A stretch of 27,842 nt of DNA from Bacteroidales bacterium (GCA_012513425.1 JAAZCF010000230.1:1-27842), one strand, 5' to 3'; positions 16,003 through 25,004 are shown, counted from the first letter of the stretch. A program made the numbers and translations. Notes: a model not told the origin generated them from the letters alone.

Positions 16003-16961
16003 ATTATCTGATTGATATTTATGGACTCAAATTTATAGCTGCCAATTTCATCAACTTTTACAACCATTATATTATCTCCTACAGACTTTTTATCATGAAT
16101 GATATATTGCCTTAGAACAGATGGCTCAATGTCGCATTCCGTAGGCAATTGATACTTCTCAAGCACAGCTTTTATACGGGGAGCGGCATTTGGACCTGCA
16201 AAGCGGAGCATCCCGATGCTCACAGCCTCGCCATGTAAAATCTCTCCGTTTGAAGCCGCTTCAACTGCATGGCCAATAGTATGGCCGAAATTCAACACTC
16301 GTCTTTGATCTGTTTCAAATGGATCATTCGCTACAACAGACTCCTTTATAGCAACAGCTTTTTTAATTATAATGGGTAAGTCTTCCTTCAGATTGGTGCT
16401 GTTTTCAATTAAGGAAAACAGCTGTTCATCAAAGCAAGCAGCCATTTTTATGGCTTCCGACAGTCCATTATATAGTTGCCTTTGGGGCAAAGTATTCAAA
16501 GTTTGTGGATCTATAATTACTATTTTAGGGAAATAAAAAGCACCTATTACATTTTTTACCCCATCGACATTTATCGCATTTTTACCTCCGACAGAAGCAT
16601 CTACCTGAGAGAGCAAAGTTGTGGGAACATAGTAGAAATCAATACCTCTCATATAGCTCGAAGCCACAAAGCCCGCCATATCCCCCACTACTCCACCTCC
16701 CACAGCGATTATCCTGTCATTTCTTGAAAAACCTTTTTCAAGCATGAAAGATATGATGTCATAGTAGGTTTCAAGTGATTTGTGAATCTCGCCATGAGAC
16801 ATTGTAAAAATAAATGCATTTGCTGCTTGTGAGGCAACAGCCTGGCAATAAATGGCAGGCACAGCATTATCAGTAATAATCAGGGTTAAAAAAGAATCTA
16901 GATCTATGTAGCTATTAATACGGCTCAAGATCTCTTTTTTTACGATTACCTGACTTTTCAT
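15999..16961 (-). CDS. aroB: 3-dehydroquinate synthase-type cyclase
   Basis: Member of the sugar-phosphate cyclase family; the expected reaction is DAHP to 3-dehydroquinate (shikimate pathway). It has 320 residues, somewhat short of the usual 345-365. NAD site GGGVVGDMAGF at 88-98; PTTLLSQVDASVGGKNAIN at 113-131; zinc ligands Glu169, His227 and His243 (16 apart, as in the family); Lys-Lys at 291-292 in IIHDKKSVGDN. All catalytic positions I can place are kept, so it is probably an active dehydroquinate synthase. It reads more like AroB of Firmicutes than the Bacteroides type I recall, which together with its place among rml genes suggests a transferred copy or a special role. It follows rmlB by 9 nt. 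Confidence 0.8.
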   Translation of the reverse strand: MKSQVIVKKEILSRINSYIDLDSFLTLIITDNAVPAIYCQAVASQAANAFIFTMSHGEIHKSLETYYDIISFMLEKGFSRNDRIIAVGGGVVGDMAGFVASSYMRGIDFYYVPTTLLSQVDASVGGKNAINVDGVKNVIGAFYFPKIVIIDPQTLNTLPQRQLYNGLSEAIKMAACFDEQLFSLIENSTNLKEDLPIIIKKAVAIKESVVANDPFETDQRRVLNFGHTIGHAVEAASNGEILHGEAVSIGMLRFAGPNAAPRIKAVLEKYQLPTECDIEPSVLRQYIIHDKKSVGDNIMVVKVDEIGSYKFESININQII

Positions 16962-16970
16962 GATAGTGAA

Positions 16971-18092
16971 TTATAATTTACCATACATAGTATGATAATA
17001 GTTTTGATAATCTCCACTAGTGACATTGTCAAGCCATGGTTGATTGCTCAGATACCAACGAACTGTCTCTTCTATCCCTTCTTCAAACTGAAGAGAAGGC
17101 TCCCAGCCCAGTTCATTTTTGAGTTTGCGGCTGTCAATGGCATATCTCAAATCATGACCCGCACGATCTTTCACAAAAGTAATTAAATCCAAATCAGAGC
17201 CGGCGGGACGGCCCAAAACCTTGTCTGTAACCTCAATAAGTATTTTGATAAGATCTATGTTCTTCCACTCGTTAAAGCCACCGATATTGTAGGTTTCGGC
17301 AATTTTTCCTTTATGATAGATAACATCTATTGCACGAGCATGATCCACAACATAAAGCCAATCTCGTACATTTTCTCCTTTTCCATAGACAGGCAAAGAT
17401 TTGCGGTTACGGATATTATTGATAAACAGAGGTATTAATTTTTCAGGGAACTGATAAGGGCCATAATTATTGCTGCAATTAGTAACAATTACGGGCATTC
17501 CATAAGTGTCATGAAAAGACCTTACAAAATGATCAGATGAGGCCTTGGCTGCACTATATGGACTATGTGGAGAATATGAAGTTGTCTCAGAAAAAAAGTC
17601 CGGCCCATAAACTTTGTGGGCAGAAAAATCGCAATCAATTCCTTCCGGATTACTCAAAGGCAGAGAGCCATATACTTCATCAGTAGAAATATGATAAAAC
17701 AATTTGCCATCATATTTTTCCTCTCGAGATTCCCAATACAAACGAGCTGCCTGTAAGAGAGACAGCGTGCCCATTACATTAGTTTGAGCAAAAGTAAAAG
17801 GATCTTTTATGCTTCTATCCACATGAGACTCTGCAGCCAGGTGAATGACGCCGTCTATGGAATATTTCTCAAAAAGAGAGCAGATAAATGGAAAATCACA
17901 GATATCAGCTTTTACAAAAGAATAATTAGGAGCCTGCTCAATATCTTTGAGATTGGCAAGATTTCCAGCATATGTGAGCTTATCCAAATTGATAATATGA
18001 TAGTCTGGATACTTATTGACAAACAAGCTCACAACATGGCTGCCTATGAATCCTGCACCACCTGTGATAAGTATATTTTTATTCTCCTTCAT
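16971..18092 (-). CDS. rmlB: dTDP-glucose 4,6-dehydratase
   Basis: Converts dTDP-glucose to dTDP-4-keto-6-deoxyglucose, second step of dTDP-L-rhamnose synthesis. An extended short-chain dehydrogenase of 373 residues: NAD motif GGAGFIG at 11-17, catalytic Thr137-Asp138-Glu139 in STDEVYG, and Tyr179/Lys183 of YSAAK. Also the family motif HLAAESHVDRSI near 84-95 and NCSNNYGPYQFPEKLIPLF. It starts 13 nt after the rmlC stop. Confidence 0.95.
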   Translation of the reverse strand: MKENKNILITGGAGFIGSHVVSLFVNKYPDYHIINLDKLTYAGNLANLKDIEQAPNYSFVKADICDFPFICSLFEKYSIDGVIHLAAESHVDRSIKDPFTFAQTNVMGTLSLLQAARLYWESREEKYDGKLFYHISTDEVYGSLPLSNPEGIDCDFSAHKVYGPDFFSETTSYSPHSPYSAAKASSDHFVRSFHDTYGMPVIVTNCSNNYGPYQFPEKLIPLFINNIRNRKSLPVYGKGENVRDWLYVVDHARAIDVIYHKGKIAETYNIGGFNEWKNIDLIKILIEVTDKVLGRPAGSDLDLITFVKDRAGHDLRYAIDSRKLKNELGWEPSLQFEEGIEETVRWYLSNQPWLDNVTSGDYQNYYHTMYGKL

Positions 18093-18105
18093 CTTCTGTT
18101 ATTCT

Positions 18106-18657
18106 TTAAAATGGTGAAATAAAATCTTTAAAAGAAATTGAACCTTTATCTTTATCTGATAGGATCACATCCTGTAGTGACACAGGCCATTCAATCGCAA
18201 GGTCTGGATCGTTCCACGGCAAAGCTCCTTCAGCCTGTGGTGTATAATAATTGTCGCATTTGTATTGAAACAAAGCAGTATCACTAAGGACGACAAATCC
18301 ATGAGCAAAACCCCTTGGGATATAAAACCTGAGCTGATTTTCTGAAGAAAGCTCTATGGCTGCATATTTTCCATAACTTGATGAGCCTTTTCTGATGTCT
18401 ACTGCAATGTCAAAAACTCTTCCCTGAACAACCGATACCAACTTAGCTTGTGCATAAGGTGGTTTTTGGAAATGCATACCGCGAATCACTCCATAAGTCG
18501 AGAAAGATTGATTATCCTGCACAAATAGAGGATTAACCCCTGTAGCGACTTCAAAAGCTCTAGAATTGTAGCTTTCAAAAAAATAACCTCTATCATCTCC
18601 AAACACACGAGGTTCAATAATTAATGGACCTTCAATAGCCGTTTTAGTTACTTTCAT
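18106..18657 (-). CDS. rmlC: dTDP-4-dehydrorhamnose 3,5-epimerase
   Basis: Epimerises dTDP-4-keto-6-deoxyglucose at C3 and C5. Start chosen at the ATG at 18657 (MKVTKTAIEGPLIIEPRVFG), giving 183 residues; it lies inside the last codons of rmlA, a 14-nt overlap. A start at 18675 would add MKKQKK only. Cupin with RGMHFQKPPYAQ (catalytic His62 from this start), the KLVSVVQGRVFDIAVDIR strand pair and IPRGFAHGFVVLS, all typical of RmlC. Confidence 0.94.
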   Translation of the reverse strand: MKVTKTAIEGPLIIEPRVFGDDRGYFFESYNSRAFEVATGVNPLFVQDNQSFSTYGVIRGMHFQKPPYAQAKLVSVVQGRVFDIAVDIRKGSSSYGKYAAIELSSENQLRFYIPRGFAHGFVVLSDTALFQYKCDNYYTPQAEGALPWNDPDLAIEWPVSLQDVILSDKDKGSISFKDFISPF

Positions 18658-19540
18658 TTTTTTCTGCTTCTTCAATTGTTCTTAACAAATATTGACCATA
18701 CTGATTTTTTGCCATAGGAGTGGCGATTTCTTTTAGTTTTTCTACAGAAATCCAACCATTCTGAAAGGCAATATCTTCCAAACATGCCACTTTTAAACCT
18801 TGGCGATTCTCTATCACTTGAATAAACATGGAAGCTTGGGCCAATGAATCATGTGTGCCTGTATCCAACCATGCAAAACCACGACGCAACTGCTGTACTT
18901 TGAGAATTCGTTCTTCCAAAAAGCATTGATTTACTGTGGTTATCTCGAGCTCTCCGCGTGGCGAAGGTTTGATGGTTTTGGCTATTTGCACCACTTTGTT
19001 CGGATAAAAATAAAGACCTGTCACAGCATAATTACTGCGCGGATGCTGTGGCTTCTCCTCTATAGACAATACGTTGCCTGACTTGTCAAACTCAGCAACA
19101 CCATAGCGCTCCGGATCTGCAACCCAATAGGCAAAAACAGTAGCCAAAGACTTTTGCTCGGCATTTATCACTGCCTCTTTAAGCATAGCACTGAAGCCGG
19201 GGCCATGAAAAATATTATCTCCAAGGACCATACATACACTGTCATCACCGATAAACTTTTCTCCAATAATGAAGGCTTGTGCCAAGCCATCAGGAGAAGA
19301 TTGCTCTTCATATTCTAAATGCACTCCGTAGTCTGAGCCATCCCCCAGCAGTCTGCAGAAACCCGGTAAATCATCAGGGGTAGAAATTACCAAAATATCT
19401 CTGATTCCTGCAAGCATGAGCACAGAAATCGGATAATACACCATAGGTTTATCATATATAGGCAAAAGTTGCTTGCTTACCCCTTTTGTGATAGGGTAAA
19501 GTCTTGTGCCGGAGCCACCTGCTAAAACAATTCCTTTCAT
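18644..19540 (-). CDS. rmlA: Glucose-1-phosphate thymidylyltransferase
   Basis: Makes dTDP-glucose from glucose-1-phosphate and dTTP. It has 298 residues, normal for the family. Nucleotide-binding start GIVLAGGSGTRLYPITKGVS, then KQLLPIYDKPMVYYPISVLM; metal/sugar motif VLGDNIFHG at about 105-113; EEKPQHPRSNYAVTGLYFY; and RGFAWLDTGTHDSL near 219-232. It directly abuts the epimerase gene (no gap) and overlaps rmlC, showing a tight operon. Confidence 0.96.
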   Translation of the reverse strand: MKGIVLAGGSGTRLYPITKGVSKQLLPIYDKPMVYYPISVLMLAGIRDILVISTPDDLPGFCRLLGDGSDYGVHLEYEEQSSPDGLAQAFIIGEKFIGDDSVCMVLGDNIFHGPGFSAMLKEAVINAEQKSLATVFAYWVADPERYGVAEFDKSGNVLSIEEKPQHPRSNYAVTGLYFYPNKVVQIAKTIKPSPRGELEITTVNQCFLEERILKVQQLRRGFAWLDTGTHDSLAQASMFIQVIENRQGLKVACLEDIAFQNGWISVEKLKEIATPMAKNQYGQYLLRTIEEAEKNESN

Positions 19541-20497
19541 TTATTTAATTGGGTTATTATCTGAAATATACCATTCGACAAATAGCTGCAAACCTTGAGC
19601 CAATTGCACTTGAGGTTTGTAACCGAAGTCTCTTTTTAATTTGGCGCAACTTGCATAAGTAGCCACCACATCACCTGCTTGCATAGGGCAGAAATCCAAC
19701 TGAGCTGCTTTACCCAAAGCCTTTTCCATAGAAGAAATGAAATCCATCAGATTTACAGGATTTGAGCAGCCTATGTTGTAGACCTCATGGCCTTTTGGAA
19801 CCTTATCCAACACTGCAACCACGGCACTGGCAATATCGCTGATGTAAGTAAAATCCCTGAGCATATTGCCATTATTGAAAACTCTAATCTTGTCTCCTGC
19901 CAAAATTGCCTTTGCAAAAATCATAGGAGCCATGTCGGGTCTTCCCCAAGGGCCATAAACCGTGAAAAAGCGAAGTCCTGTGGCAGGAATAGAGTAAAGG
20001 TTGTTGTAGCAAGAGGCCAATAGTTCATTAGCTTTCTTTGTGGCAGCATAAAGGCTCTGAGGATGGTCAACACAGTCGCTCTCTTCAAAAGGGATCTTGC
20101 TATTGTTGCCATAAACCGAACTTGAGCTGGCATAGACCAAATGACGCACCGGAAAATGGCGGCAACACTCAAGAATATTTACAAAGCCATCCAGATTGCT
20201 GCTCACATAAGCCTGAGGATTCTCAAGGCTGTATCTGACACCTGCTTGGGCAGCCAGATTAATCACAGCATCAAAGCCCTCTCTTCTAAAAAGATCAGAG
20301 AGGGCTGAGAAATCTGCAATATCTATTTTTTCAAAATGAAAGTCTTCGCCAAGAGATGCCAATCGGGCAAGTTTCAAGCTTGGATCATAATAATCATTAA
20401 GATTATCAATGCCAACAAGATCATCACCTCTTGCCTGCAATAGCTTGCAGACGTGATATCCGATAAAACCGGCAGCTCCTGTGACTAAAACTTTCAT
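19541..20497 (-). CDS. NAD-dependent sugar epimerase, UDP-glucuronate 4-epimerase-like
   Basis: Extended short-chain dehydrogenase acting on nucleotide sugars, probably UDP-glucuronate to UDP-galacturonate for surface polysaccharide. It has 318 residues: NAD motif GAAGFIG at 7-13, NLAAQAGVRYSLENP near 80-94 (typical of the UDP-GlcA 4-epimerase group), SSSSVYGNN at about 124-132, catalytic Tyr150 and Lys154 (YAATK), and RFFTVYGPWGRPDMAP. Substrate is inferred from similarity of these motifs; related UDP-sugar epimerases cannot be excluded. It lies 15 nt after the esterase gene and abuts rmlA. Confidence 0.85.
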   Translation of the reverse strand: MKVLVTGAAGFIGYHVCKLLQARGDDLVGIDNLNDYYDPSLKLARLASLGEDFHFEKIDIADFSALSDLFRREGFDAVINLAAQAGVRYSLENPQAYVSSNLDGFVNILECCRHFPVRHLVYASSSSVYGNNSKIPFEESDCVDHPQSLYAATKKANELLASCYNNLYSIPATGLRFFTVYGPWGRPDMAPMIFAKAILAGDKIRVFNNGNMLRDFTYISDIASAVVAVLDKVPKGHEVYNIGCSNPVNLMDFISSMEKALGKAAQLDFCPMQAGDVVATYASCAKLKRDFGYKPQVQLAQGLQLFVEWYISDNNPIK

Positions 20498-20512
20498 TCT
20501 ATTAATTGATTA

Positions 20513-22465
20513 TTACTTTTGGAAAAGAAGGGGAACAAACTCATTAAGACAACGGCGCCAAGTTAAAAATTCGTGAGCAGTTCTTGGAGACACATAAGTC
20601 ACAACATTTGTAAAACCAAGTCCTTTCATCTCTTTTTCTTGATCCAAAATTCTTTCAGGACCCTCTTGGTCTCCAAGACCAATAAAGAGCACATGAACTT
20701 TCTTATTGAAGTCAGCTACATTCACTGTCTTATAATCAAATTGGCCGGCACCACTAAAGCCGCCGATATATGAGAATTTGTCAAGGTTATTCAATGTTGT
20801 GTTGTAAGTTTGAAGACCACCCCATGAAAGACCTGCCATTGCGCGATTGTCGCGATCTGTTTTAACTCTGAATGTTTTTTCAATATGAGGAATGATATCA
20901 TTCAAAAGAACTGGAGTAAAGTCTGTACCATATTCTTCGCGAGTCATGCCGCTAGCAGCATTGAAAGAAACCTCAATATTTCCGCTATCCATCACTACTA
21001 CCATTGGAACTGCTTTTCCTGCAGCAATCAGATTATCCATAATAGTAGCCATTTTACCTTGACGAGTCCAACCTGTCTCATCTTCTGCCATACCATGTTG
21101 CAAATAAAGTACTGGGTATTTTTTGTTACCTTTTTGGTATTCTGAAGGAGTATATACAAAGCAGCGACGCCATTCTTTACGAACTGAGCTATAATAGCGA
21201 CTTTCGCTAACTAAGCCATGAGGAACATTTTTTACAGTATAGAATTCCTGGTCTGGAGCAGGTATCTCAATACCGCTATTCCATTTGCCCATTCCAAAGA
21301 AATTCTGGCCATTTGGATCAGCAACTTGAACTCCATCAACTGTAAGATAATAGTAGTGGAAGCCTTCAACTTCTGGCTTTTCAGATGCATAAGTCCACCA
21401 ACCATCATTACTTCTTGTCATAACGCCACGATAGCTTATCTCAACTTTATTTGCATCAGGTGCATAGTATTTGAAATATGTGCGACCGTCAGCGCCTACG
21501 CGTGGCCATTCTGCGCCTTTAATATTATATTCATTAGGCTTTGTGTCTGCAGGAATGTCTTCGAGAGCCAATTCTGGAAGATTTTTCTTTTGGATTGTCC
21601 AATCTGGACGTTTTTCAACGCCTGCTGGCTTTCCAAGGAACATATTAGCTGCGTCTTTGTCGCCTTTGAGTTGCCATTTCAACCAAGCAGTTGCAACAAT
21701 GCCAAATTCGCCACCATAGCGTTGGCTATATGTGCCACCATGACCTACAGGATAGTTGCAAGCAACTACTGGAACATGATTGATTTTTGAGAAATCATCC
21801 ATACCATTTGAATAAGCAATATCAGTTTCACCACCGAGTAAATAAAGAACAGGGGTGTGAATCTGCTGAAGTTTGCTCTTTGCTGGCTGAGGCATATTAG
21901 GAACTGCTGCGCGTTGGTCAACAAAAAGACCGCTATTGCAAATCATAATAGCCTTCAAACGTGGCTCTTCACAAATGTCAAGAGTTTGAAGACCGCCGCA
22001 AGACATACCGGCAGCTGCTATATTTTCAACATCAAGTTTTTGATAATACTGACTGTTTGGATTAGCATTTTGTGCGATAGCCCAATCGATTGCATCAATT
22101 AGTTGGCTTGATTTGGACATTTCGCGTGGACGCTCTACTCCTTCTTCCGGAATAGGTCCGATAGCTACTACAAAAAAGCCGTGAGAAGCAATCTCATTTA
22201 GAAAACGGGTGTGTTCCCAAGGAGAGTTTGAGCATGCACCATTACCCCATACGAGAATAGGTAGCTTGACTCTTTGTCCAAAAGGCTGAAGATTGGCAGG
22301 TTTAAAAACAGTGTGGGTTGGAAGAGATTGGTCTGACACCATGATGGCTTTGTAGCGGCCTGTACCACCTTCGTCCAACAACTGGGTCTTCACGTCCTGA
22401 GCGCTGAGGTTATTCGCAAGGAGGACAGCCACTGCGAATAGAGCAATTTGGAAAAACTTTTTCAT
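20513..22465 (-). CDS. Secreted two-headed esterase (two alpha/beta-hydrolase domains joined by an E-set/CBM48-like domain)
   Basis: Exported protein of 650 residues with signal peptide MKKFFQIALFAVAVLLANNLSA. Domain 1 (about 25-270) is an alpha/beta hydrolase with nucleophile Ser155 in GMSCGG, probable acid Asp215 and His242 (PVGHGG). A linker follows, then an immunoglobulin-like domain at about 318-400 (RTYFKYYAPDANKVEISYRG, as before many CE1 esterases). Domain 2 (about 415-648) resembles EsteraseD/feruloyl-esterase proteins, with Ser547 in GLSWGG, Asp599 or Asp608 as possible acid, and His631. Both catalytic Ser and His are present, so both heads may be active. Such proteins remove acyl groups (acetyl, feruloyl) from plant cell wall sugars; the exact ester is unknown. 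It follows rhaM by 4 nt and leads into nucleotide-sugar genes. Confidence 0.85.
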   Translation of the reverse strand: MKKFFQIALFAVAVLLANNLSAQDVKTQLLDEGGTGRYKAIMVSDQSLPTHTVFKPANLQPFGQRVKLPILVWGNGACSNSPWEHTRFLNEIASHGFFVVAIGPIPEEGVERPREMSKSSQLIDAIDWAIAQNANPNSQYYQKLDVENIAAAGMSCGGLQTLDICEEPRLKAIMICNSGLFVDQRAAVPNMPQPAKSKLQQIHTPVLYLLGGETDIAYSNGMDDFSKINHVPVVACNYPVGHGGTYSQRYGGEFGIVATAWLKWQLKGDKDAANMFLGKPAGVEKRPDWTIQKKNLPELALEDIPADTKPNEYNIKGAEWPRVGADGRTYFKYYAPDANKVEISYRGVMTRSNDGWWTYASEKPEVEGFHYYYLTVDGVQVADPNGQNFFGMGKWNSGIEIPAPDQEFYTVKNVPHGLVSESRYYSSVRKEWRRCFVYTPSEYQKGNKKYPVLYLQHGMAEDETGWTRQGKMATIMDNLIAAGKAVPMVVVMDSGNIEVSFNAASGMTREEYGTDFTPVLLNDIIPHIEKTFRVKTDRDNRAMAGLSWGGLQTYNTTLNNLDKFSYIGGFSGAGQFDYKTVNVADFNKKVHVLFIGLGDQEGPERILDQEKEMKGLGFTNVVTYVSPRTAHEFLTWRRCLNEFVPLLFQK

Positions 22466-22469
22466 CTGG

Positions 22470-22805
22470 TTATTTTTTAAGTTCGAATATTTTGTCCATC
22501 AATTTCCATTTTTCATTTGATGCTGCTCCAGGGTCAGCATCTTGAAAACGAGCCATATATGTTTCCCATTCTGCTTGACGCGGCAATGTAGCTAATCGAG
22601 CATTATCTTTTATCCAATCAAAATCATCAACAGTATCACATATCATGAACAAATCACAACCATGGATATAGATTTGCATGTCTAAAATACCTACTTCTTT
22701 TATGCCGGCTTGGATTTCAGGCCATACATGAGAATGTTCTTCGCAATACTGTTTAATAAGCTCCTCATTTTCACGGAGCTTTAATGTTTGGCAATAACGT
22801 TTCAT
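22470..22805 (-). CDS. rhaM: L-rhamnose mutarotase family protein
   Basis: Interconverts alpha and beta anomers of L-rhamnose before isomerisation. Start chosen at the ATG at 22805 (MKRYCQTLKLRENEELIKQY), giving 111 residues; an upstream GTG at 22814 is a weaker choice. Family features: EHSHVWPEI near 24-32, a middle IYIHGCDLFMICDTVDDFDW and the late WKLMDKIFEL end. It is the first gene of the minus-strand operon and diverges from the NAD synthetase gene. rhaA, rhaB and rhaD are not in the window. Confidence 0.88.
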   Translation of the reverse strand: MKRYCQTLKLRENEELIKQYCEEHSHVWPEIQAGIKEVGILDMQIYIHGCDLFMICDTVDDFDWIKDNARLATLPRQAEWETYMARFQDADPGAASNEKWKLMDKIFELKK

Positions 22806-22942
22806 ATGATTCACACTTATATTAGCCCTAAATTTAGCAATATTATTTCATAAAAACGCTGTTATTGACTTAAGAAAAATGAATAATCCCTTTGCAATTT
22901 GTCTGGAAGCGATTGAAAATGGATAAATTAATAATGTTTTTG

Positions 22943-22974
22943 AATTGCCGATAATTAAACAACTCTTACCTTTG
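22943..22974 (+). promoter_or_regulatory. Promoter of the NAD synthetase gene
   Basis: TTG at 22945-22947, a 19-nt spacer and TACCTTTG at 22967-22974 fit the Bacteroidetes promoter form. It predicts a leader of about 38 nt carrying AAGGAG at about 23007-23012, ahead of the ATG at 23020. No promoter of similar quality was found for the divergent rhaM operon. Confidence 0.6.
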
Positions 22975-23019
22975 CGGATGTTATGGTATTGTGTGACTTG
23001 TAAAATAAGGAGTATGAAA

Positions 23020-24939
23020 ATGAATTATGGTTTTGTCAGAGTTGCGGCTGCTGTTCCAGAAGTGCTGGTGGCCGATTGTATGGGGAATGCAGTGAAATGT
23101 TATGATCTGATATGCCAGGCTCAAGCAGAGCATGTCCAGATTGTCTGTTTCCCCGAGCTGAATATTACCGGTTATACATGTGCCGATCTGTTTCACAGCC
23201 GTCTTTTAGTTAGTAATGCAGAAAAGGCATTAGGATGGTTGCTGGAAAAGACTGCCGGCATGAACATTATTGCGATAGTTGGACTGCCGGTACGTTGCAG
23301 TTCGTCGTTATTCAATGCTGCAGTAGTATTCAAGAGTGGAAAGATTATTGCAACTACGGCAAAGAGTTACCTCCCAAATTATAATGAGTTTTACGAGAAA
23401 CGATGGTTTGCTTCGATCTTTGAGGCTCAATCCAAGACATTGTCTCTGTGCGGACAGACTGTTCCATTTGAACGCAATATCATTTTTGAAGGAAGATATG
23501 CTTCTTTCTCGATAGAGATATGTGAAGACCTCTGGACTCCTGTACCGCCAAGTTCTACCGAATCTCTGGCCGGAGCTCATATCATTTTCAATCTTTCCGC
23601 CTCAGATGAGATTCTTGGCAAGAACCATTATCTTAAGAGCCTGATAGAACAACAGTCTGCCCGTTGTATTGCGGGCTATGTGTATGCTTCATGCGGCTTT
23701 GGAGAATCAAGTACAGATTTATATTTTGCAGGGAATGGCTATATTGCCGAGAATGGCAATATGATTGCTCAGAGCAAACGCTTCTCATTTGAGAGTCAGT
23801 TGGTAATCAGCGATATTGATGTTGAAAAACTGTCTGCCGATAGAGAAAAAAACACCACTTTCATGATGGGTGTAGGGTATGCCGGAGGTGGTGATTATTC
23901 TGTCCGGCCGATAGAATTACCCGAATATACTGCAGATATATTGGCGCGTACAGTCGATGCCCATCCTTTTGTTCCATCCGATGAGGTTCACATCAAGGAA
24001 AACTGTCAGGAAATATTCAGCATTCAGATAGGAGGCTTGGCAACACGATTGAAACATATCCATTGTGAACATGTTGTTGTCGGCATATCAGGTGGCCTGG
24101 ACTCGACATTAGCTCTGCTTGTTGCCGCTAAAACCTTTGATAAATTAGGTATTCCAAGAAAGAATATAATAGGCATTACCATGCCTGGTTTTGGTACTAC
24201 AGGCAGAACTTACAAAAATGCCATTGAAATAATGAAGGCTTTAGGGATAGAGATACGTGAAATCAACATCAAAGATGCCTGTGTAGCTCACTTTGCTGAT
24301 ATTGGCCATGATCCTTCTGTCCATGATACCATATATGAAAACTCCCAGGCTCGTGAACGCACACAGATTCTGATGGATATTGCAAATCAAAATGGCGCTA
24401 TCGTTGCAGGTACAGGAGATATGTCTGAATTGGCTCTTGGCTGGTGCACATACAATGGCGACCATATGTCAATGTATGCAGTCAATGCCGGCGTTCCAAA
24501 AACCTTGGTAACATATCTGGTGAAGTATGCGGCCGATTATGAGGTGGATATTGAAGCCAAATCTTTCTTATACGACGTCATCGAGACCCCAATCAGTCCC
24601 GAACTGCTGCCTGCCGATGAAAAAGGCAATATCGACCAGAAAACAGAGGATTTGGTTGGTCCATACGAGTTGCACTATTTCTTTCTATATCATACTTTGC
24701 GTAATGGATTTGCGCCACGAAAGATTCTATTCTTGGCTTCAATCGCGTTCAAAGGGCAATACGATACAGATTTCATTCAAAAGTGGCTGAAGGTTTTTAT
24801 TCGCAGATTCTTTACTCAACAGTTTAAACGCTCGTGCATGCCGGACAGTCCGAAGGTGGGCTCAGTGGCTTTATCTCCGCGTGGTGATTGGCGAATGCCG
24901 AGTGACGCATGCTTCAATGAATGGATCAAAGACTTGTAA
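23020..24939 (+). CDS. nadE: Glutamine-dependent NAD(+) synthetase
   Basis: Final step of NAD synthesis: nicotinate adenine dinucleotide plus ATP, with ammonia released from glutamine. Start chosen at the ATG at 23020 (MNYGFVRVAAAVPEVLVADC), 639 residues. The open frame back to 22945 contains the promoter, and the ATG at 23014 is too close to the AAGGAG site. N-terminal nitrilase-like glutaminase with Glu46 (FPELNITGY), Lys115 and Cys168 (IEICEDLW). C-terminal synthetase with the ATP P-loop SGGLDS at 357-362, then GTGDMSELALGWCTYNGDHM. It uses glutamine, fitting the nearby nitrogen genes only loosely. Followed by a terminator. Confidence 0.97.
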   Translation: MNYGFVRVAAAVPEVLVADCMGNAVKCYDLICQAQAEHVQIVCFPELNITGYTCADLFHSRLLVSNAEKALGWLLEKTAGMNIIAIVGLPVRCSSSLFNAAVVFKSGKIIATTAKSYLPNYNEFYEKRWFASIFEAQSKTLSLCGQTVPFERNIIFEGRYASFSIEICEDLWTPVPPSSTESLAGAHIIFNLSASDEILGKNHYLKSLIEQQSARCIAGYVYASCGFGESSTDLYFAGNGYIAENGNMIAQSKRFSFESQLVISDIDVEKLSADREKNTTFMMGVGYAGGGDYSVRPIELPEYTADILARTVDAHPFVPSDEVHIKENCQEIFSIQIGGLATRLKHIHCEHVVVGISGGLDSTLALLVAAKTFDKLGIPRKNIIGITMPGFGTTGRTYKNAIEIMKALGIEIREINIKDACVAHFADIGHDPSVHDTIYENSQARERTQILMDIANQNGAIVAGTGDMSELALGWCTYNGDHMSMYAVNAGVPKTLVTYLVKYAADYEVDIEAKSFLYDVIETPISPELLPADEKGNIDQKTEDLVGPYELHYFFLYHTLRNGFAPRKILFLASIAFKGQYDTDFIQKWLKVFIRRFFTQQFKRSCMPDSPKVGSVALSPRGDWRMPSDACFNEWIKDL

Positions 24940-24975
24940 ATGTTTGAATTTAAAACATTTACATATTTTTTATTA
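24936..24975 (+). terminator. Terminator of nadE
   Basis: GTAAATGTTT (24936-24945) and AAACATTTAC (24953-24962) are a perfect 10-bp stem with a 7-nt loop, followed by ATATTTTTTATT. The stem begins within the nadE stop codon. It separates nadE from the nitrogen operon. Confidence 0.75.
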
Positions 24976-25004
24976 GCGATAGTGTTATTTTTTGCCGTTT
25001 TTTC

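Noticed and set aside
22829..22836. TAAATTTA as -7 box for the rhaM operon
   Set aside because: It lacks the final G and has no -33 partner at the right distance, so the rhaM promoter is left unplaced.
22945..23019. Upstream start for nadE at 22945
   Set aside because: It would begin within the -33 element and before the -7 box and AAGGAG site, and the added residues are not part of the family.
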